Assembly (NCBI GenBank): GCA_947643415.1 | Contig: CANRWA010000005.1 | Coordinates: forward strand, 38,740 to 102,739 | Direction: 5' to 3' | Source: an uncultured Clostridia bacterium | GTDB lineage: Bacteria; Bacillota; Clostridia; Lachnospirales; Lachnospiraceae | Length of the DNA: 64,000 nucleotides | In this document: piece after piece, positions 61,715-64,000 of the stretch | How positions within the stretch are numbered: position 1 is the stretch's first letter | How the letters are laid out: each line of letters opens with the position of its first letter | The notes under the pieces: model-generated | Told to the model about the DNA's origin: nothing | Databases searched by the model: none | The model's input: the letters and a program-made list of their open reading frames with translations, nothing else | Program-made: the position numbers and the translations under genes

Positions 61715-63238
61715 TTACAGTTCAATGATGTCATCCTCACCCCAGATATCCAGATAGGATTCTTCTGATCTTTCTTTCCTGCCAGACTTAAATTTATAAA
61801 CAGCACCCAGGATCTGAATCGCAATCAGCGGTGTCATAGCCACCATTGCCACCACTCCGAATGCGTCCTGAACAATATTGCCTCCCACTGCCTGGCATGC
61901 CCCCATGGCAAATGGCAGGAGAAAGGCGGCAGTCATAGGGCCAGAGGCAACACCGCCAGAATCGAAAGCAATGGCGGTAAATATCTTTGGCACAAAAAAG
62001 GACAGGCAGAGCGCAATGATGTACCCTGGCAGAATAAACCACAAGAGGGAAATCCCTGTCAGCACCCGCACCATCGCAAGGCCAATAGAGGATGCCACAC
62101 CAAGGGACAGGCTGAGTCCCATCGCACGTCCCGGTATGGCTCCGGATGTGATCTCCTCCACCTGTTCCATCAGCACATAGATCGCCGGCTCTGCCTTTAC
62201 GATGAAGAAACCGATCACCATGCCGATGGGAATCAGGATATATCGATAAGGCAGCCCTGCGATGATCTCCCCCAGATAGTTTCCCGCTGGCATGAATCCC
62301 ACATTGGCACCTGTCAAAAAAAGCACCAGCCCAATATAAGTATAGAGGATCCCAATAATGATCTTCAGCAGTTTCTTTTTCTTAAACCGAATGGAAATAA
62401 CCTGAAACAGGGCAAAAAATATCGTAATAGGCAGCAATGACAGAGCAATTTCCTTAATGTATTTCGGGAAACCAGAGGAAAAGCAGTTCCACAAGCCAAC
62501 TGAATCCTGAATCTCCGGCACCGGTGCAGGAGCATATCCAGTATCTGCAGGATGATACAGAAGCCCCAGGAGCAGCACTGCTGCTACGGGGCCTATAGAA
62601 CACAATGCCACAAGCCCAAAACTGTCCTCCTCTGCATGACGGTCACTACGGACAGCAGCAAAACCTATACCGAGCGCCATGATGAAAGGCACTGTCATGG
62701 GGCCTGTCGTCACTCCACCGGAATCAAACGCCACAGTGAGAAAATCCCCTGGAATAAAAAACGTGAGAATAAATACGATCATATAGAAAAGGATCAGAAG
62801 CATGGAGAGTGGCTTGGAAAGCAGCATACGGAGCATCGCTGCCACAAGAAAAAGACCTACTCCGCCCGCCACTGCCAGTATCAGGATATGATTGGGAATG
62901 GAGGGTACCTGTTCTGCCAGAACCTGCAGATCCGGCTCAGAAACTGTGATCACAAACCCAAGGGCAAAGCAGAGAAGGAGCACCAGCCCTACATGTCCTG
63001 CATTCGCCATCTTCGTCCCGATCTTCTCTCCCATAGGGGTCATTGAAAGCTCTGCCCCCAGTGTAAAAAACATCATACCAATGACAAGGAGCACTGCCCC
63101 AAACAGAAAAAGGAGCAGGATCCCTGATGGTATCGGTGCAATGGAAAAGCTGAGGAACAGCACGATCCCAATAATGGGGAGCACTGCCTTCAATGCCTCT
63201 GTTAACTTTTCTGTAAGTTTCGTTGGATATAAATTCAA
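61715..63238 (-). CDS. DUF1538 membrane transporter, two-repeat fusion
   Basis: 507 residues, about twelve membrane segments in two homologous halves. Each half has the signature FDSGGV(T/A)(T/S)GPMT, at about 172-185 and about 425-438. DUF1538 pairs have been reported (from memory, UmpAB of Halomonas) as two-subunit Na+(K+)/H+ antiporters; here both units are one polypeptide. The start is a TTG at 63238 after GGGG, with no nearby ATG. Placed between a zinc-ribbon gene and the PII-like gene. The transported ion is inferred only from that family. Confidence 0.82.
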   Translation of the reverse strand: MNLYPTKLTEKLTEALKAVLPIIGIVLFLSFSIAPIPSGILLLFLFGAVLLVIGMMFFTLGAELSMTPMGEKIGTKMANAGHVGLVLLLCFALGFVITVSEPDLQVLAEQVPSIPNHILILAVAGGVGLFLVAAMLRMLLSKPLSMLLILFYMIVFILTFFIPGDFLTVAFDSGGVTTGPMTVPFIMALGIGFAAVRSDRHAEEDSFGLVALCSIGPVAAVLLLGLLYHPADTGYAPAPVPEIQDSVGLWNCFSSGFPKYIKEIALSLLPITIFFALFQVISIRFKKKKLLKIIIGILYTYIGLVLFLTGANVGFMPAGNYLGEIIAGLPYRYILIPIGMVIGFFIVKAEPAIYVLMEQVEEITSGAIPGRAMGLSLSLGVASSIGLAMVRVLTGISLLWFILPGYIIALCLSFFVPKIFTAIAFDSGGVASGPMTAAFLLPFAMGACQAVGGNIVQDAFGVVAMVAMTPLIAIQILGAVYKFKSGRKERSEESYLDIWGEDDIIEL

Positions 63239-63254
63239 ACCTTCACCCCAATCC

Positions 63255-63917
63255 TCATAGATGAAATCTCCTCTCTGCTTCCCCCTTTAACGCCCTGCCC
63301 TGAAATAATAATAAAACGGCTAGTAAGACCACACTGATAAAGACACAGATCACAGATGGATATACAATATGCAGCATATTACAGAGCAGAAATGCCAGAG
63401 GCAAAAATCCAGCCATGATATTTAAGATCAGATAAAGCAAATAATCCTGAGGCTGCAGATGCATAAACCAGGCAAGCGCATACATCGCAAGCATGGAACA
63501 GGAATATAAGACCGGCAGGACAAAATCCATTGACCACCCCCGGAAACCAGTACAGAAATCCCATATCAGCACGAGTGCAGAGAGGACACATAGCTGCCAG
63601 AAGATCGCCTTTAAGAGATTTCCGCGTTTTTTCAGGATGATCCCTCCGGAAATCCATGCACTTGCCAGTCCTGCCATGACAAACAATGACCACCATCCGG
63701 TCTGAGGCAGGCTGGCATTGACTGCCCCACAAATTCCGGCAGCGACCACACTGCCAAGAACCAAAAGGCGGATCAACAGTCCGTACTGCTCCGTTTCGTG
63801 TGGTATGTCCGGAAATACATTTTCTCCATCCGGCTCCCCCACCAGTCCATTCTGGCAGAATGGGCATCGGACAGAATTACCTGTTATCCCCAATCTACAT
63901 TTTGTACAATATCGCAT
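63255..63917 (-). CDS. Zinc-ribbon membrane protein (DUF6320-like)
   Basis: 220 residues from ATG 63917. An N-terminal zinc ribbon (YCTKCRLGI... CPFCQNGL) is followed by about six membrane segments (about 50-215). Resembles DUF6320 proteins of Lachnospiraceae, whose function is unknown. GGGAGG lies upstream within a tandem 23-base duplication, which also creates an in-frame ATG at 63956. Probably the first gene of the operon that continues with DUF1538, PII-like and GH31. Confidence 0.78.
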   Translation of the reverse strand: MRYCTKCRLGITGNSVRCPFCQNGLVGEPDGENVFPDIPHETEQYGLLIRLLVLGSVVAAGICGAVNASLPQTGWWSLFVMAGLASAWISGGIILKKRGNLLKAIFWQLCVLSALVLIWDFCTGFRGWSMDFVLPVLYSCSMLAMYALAWFMHLQPQDYLLYLILNIMAGFLPLAFLLCNMLHIVYPSVICVFISVVLLAVLLLFQGRALKGEAERRFHL

Positions 63918-63927
63918 TGTTTGGACC

Positions 63928-63973
63928 TCCCATAATAATCTTTGTTTTCCTCCCATAATAATCTTTGTTTTCC
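63928..63973. repeat. Tandem 23-base duplication carrying a ribosome site
   Basis: Two exact copies of a 23-base unit (63928-63950 and 63951-63973) beginning TCCCATAATAATC. Read on the minus strand each copy holds TATTATGGGA, so the duplication repeats part of the GGGAGG ribosome site and adds an upstream ATG in frame with the zinc-ribbon gene. Confidence 0.85.
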
Positions 63974-64000
63974 TCTTGTTAACTCGCTTTTTCTCATTTT

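Noticed and set aside
1..64000. Mobile island, prophage, CRISPR, tRNA or rRNA
   Set aside because: No integrase, transposase, phage gene, direct-repeat array or RNA gene was seen; the genes look like ordinary metabolic and envelope functions with even base composition by eye.

Overview
The window looks like a chromosomal segment of a gut-type Lachnospiraceae (Clostridia, Firmicutes). The evidence is strong AGGAGG ribosome sites, consensus sigma-A promoters with 17-base spacers, lipobox lipoproteins, a ferredoxin-dependent 2-oxoacid oxidoreductase and large secreted GH43 enzymes. Assignment is by protein family only. No rRNA, tRNA, CRISPR array, transposase, integrase or phage gene was seen. 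Of 51 genes, 46 read on the minus strand.

Layout. 1-425: 5' end of a subtilase whose ribosome site lies in a terminator-like hairpin. 572-7781: a self-contained hexitol-type PTS operon (sorE-like dehydrogenase, DeoR regulator, mannitol-type EIICBA, 1-phosphofructokinase, HPr, EI), driven by a consensus promoter whose -35 box is the centre of a palindrome. 7979-15572: a lipoprotein, a four-subunit 2-oxoacid:ferredoxin oxidoreductase with a LysR gene behind it, an HD-GYP protein, a cyclophilin lipoprotein and a ThrH-like phosphatase. 15741-23289: FeoA-FeoB fusion, a GH120 beta-xylosidase, a two-gene OatA-like O-acetylation pair and a lipoprotein.

23450-48776 is an arabinan locus. It holds a secreted LamG protein, two tandem GH43 enzymes, two GH43 endo-arabinanases, a cytoplasmic GH51 and GH43, two complete sets of ABC sugar permeases and binding proteins with no ATPase, and two poorly understood membrane or exported proteins (DUF5696-like and NHL-Yip1). 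The implied flow is cleavage of arabinan outside the cell, import of oligosaccharides, and release of arabinose inside by GH51 and GH43. The araA/araB/araD genes are not here. Next to it, 49087-51066 encodes a cytoplasmic GGDEF-EAL protein with a C-terminal LamG lectin-like domain.

51129-58810: DUF4846 protein, isochorismatase-type hydrolase, acyl-ACP thioesterase, triple-PepSY protein with a two-component system, and a polar amino acid ABC importer in which binding protein and permease are one polypeptide. 59153-63917: GH31 glycosidase, tandem PII-like protein, fused DUF1538 transporter and a zinc-ribbon membrane protein, probably one operon.

Two families of small palindromic repeats lie between genes, often touching stop codons. 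Most notable: a possible mannitol route through fructose 1-phosphate; an operon HPr lacking the regulatory serine; the ATPase-less double importer with its DUF5696/NHL-Yip1 partners; and the GGDEF-EAL-LamG protein.
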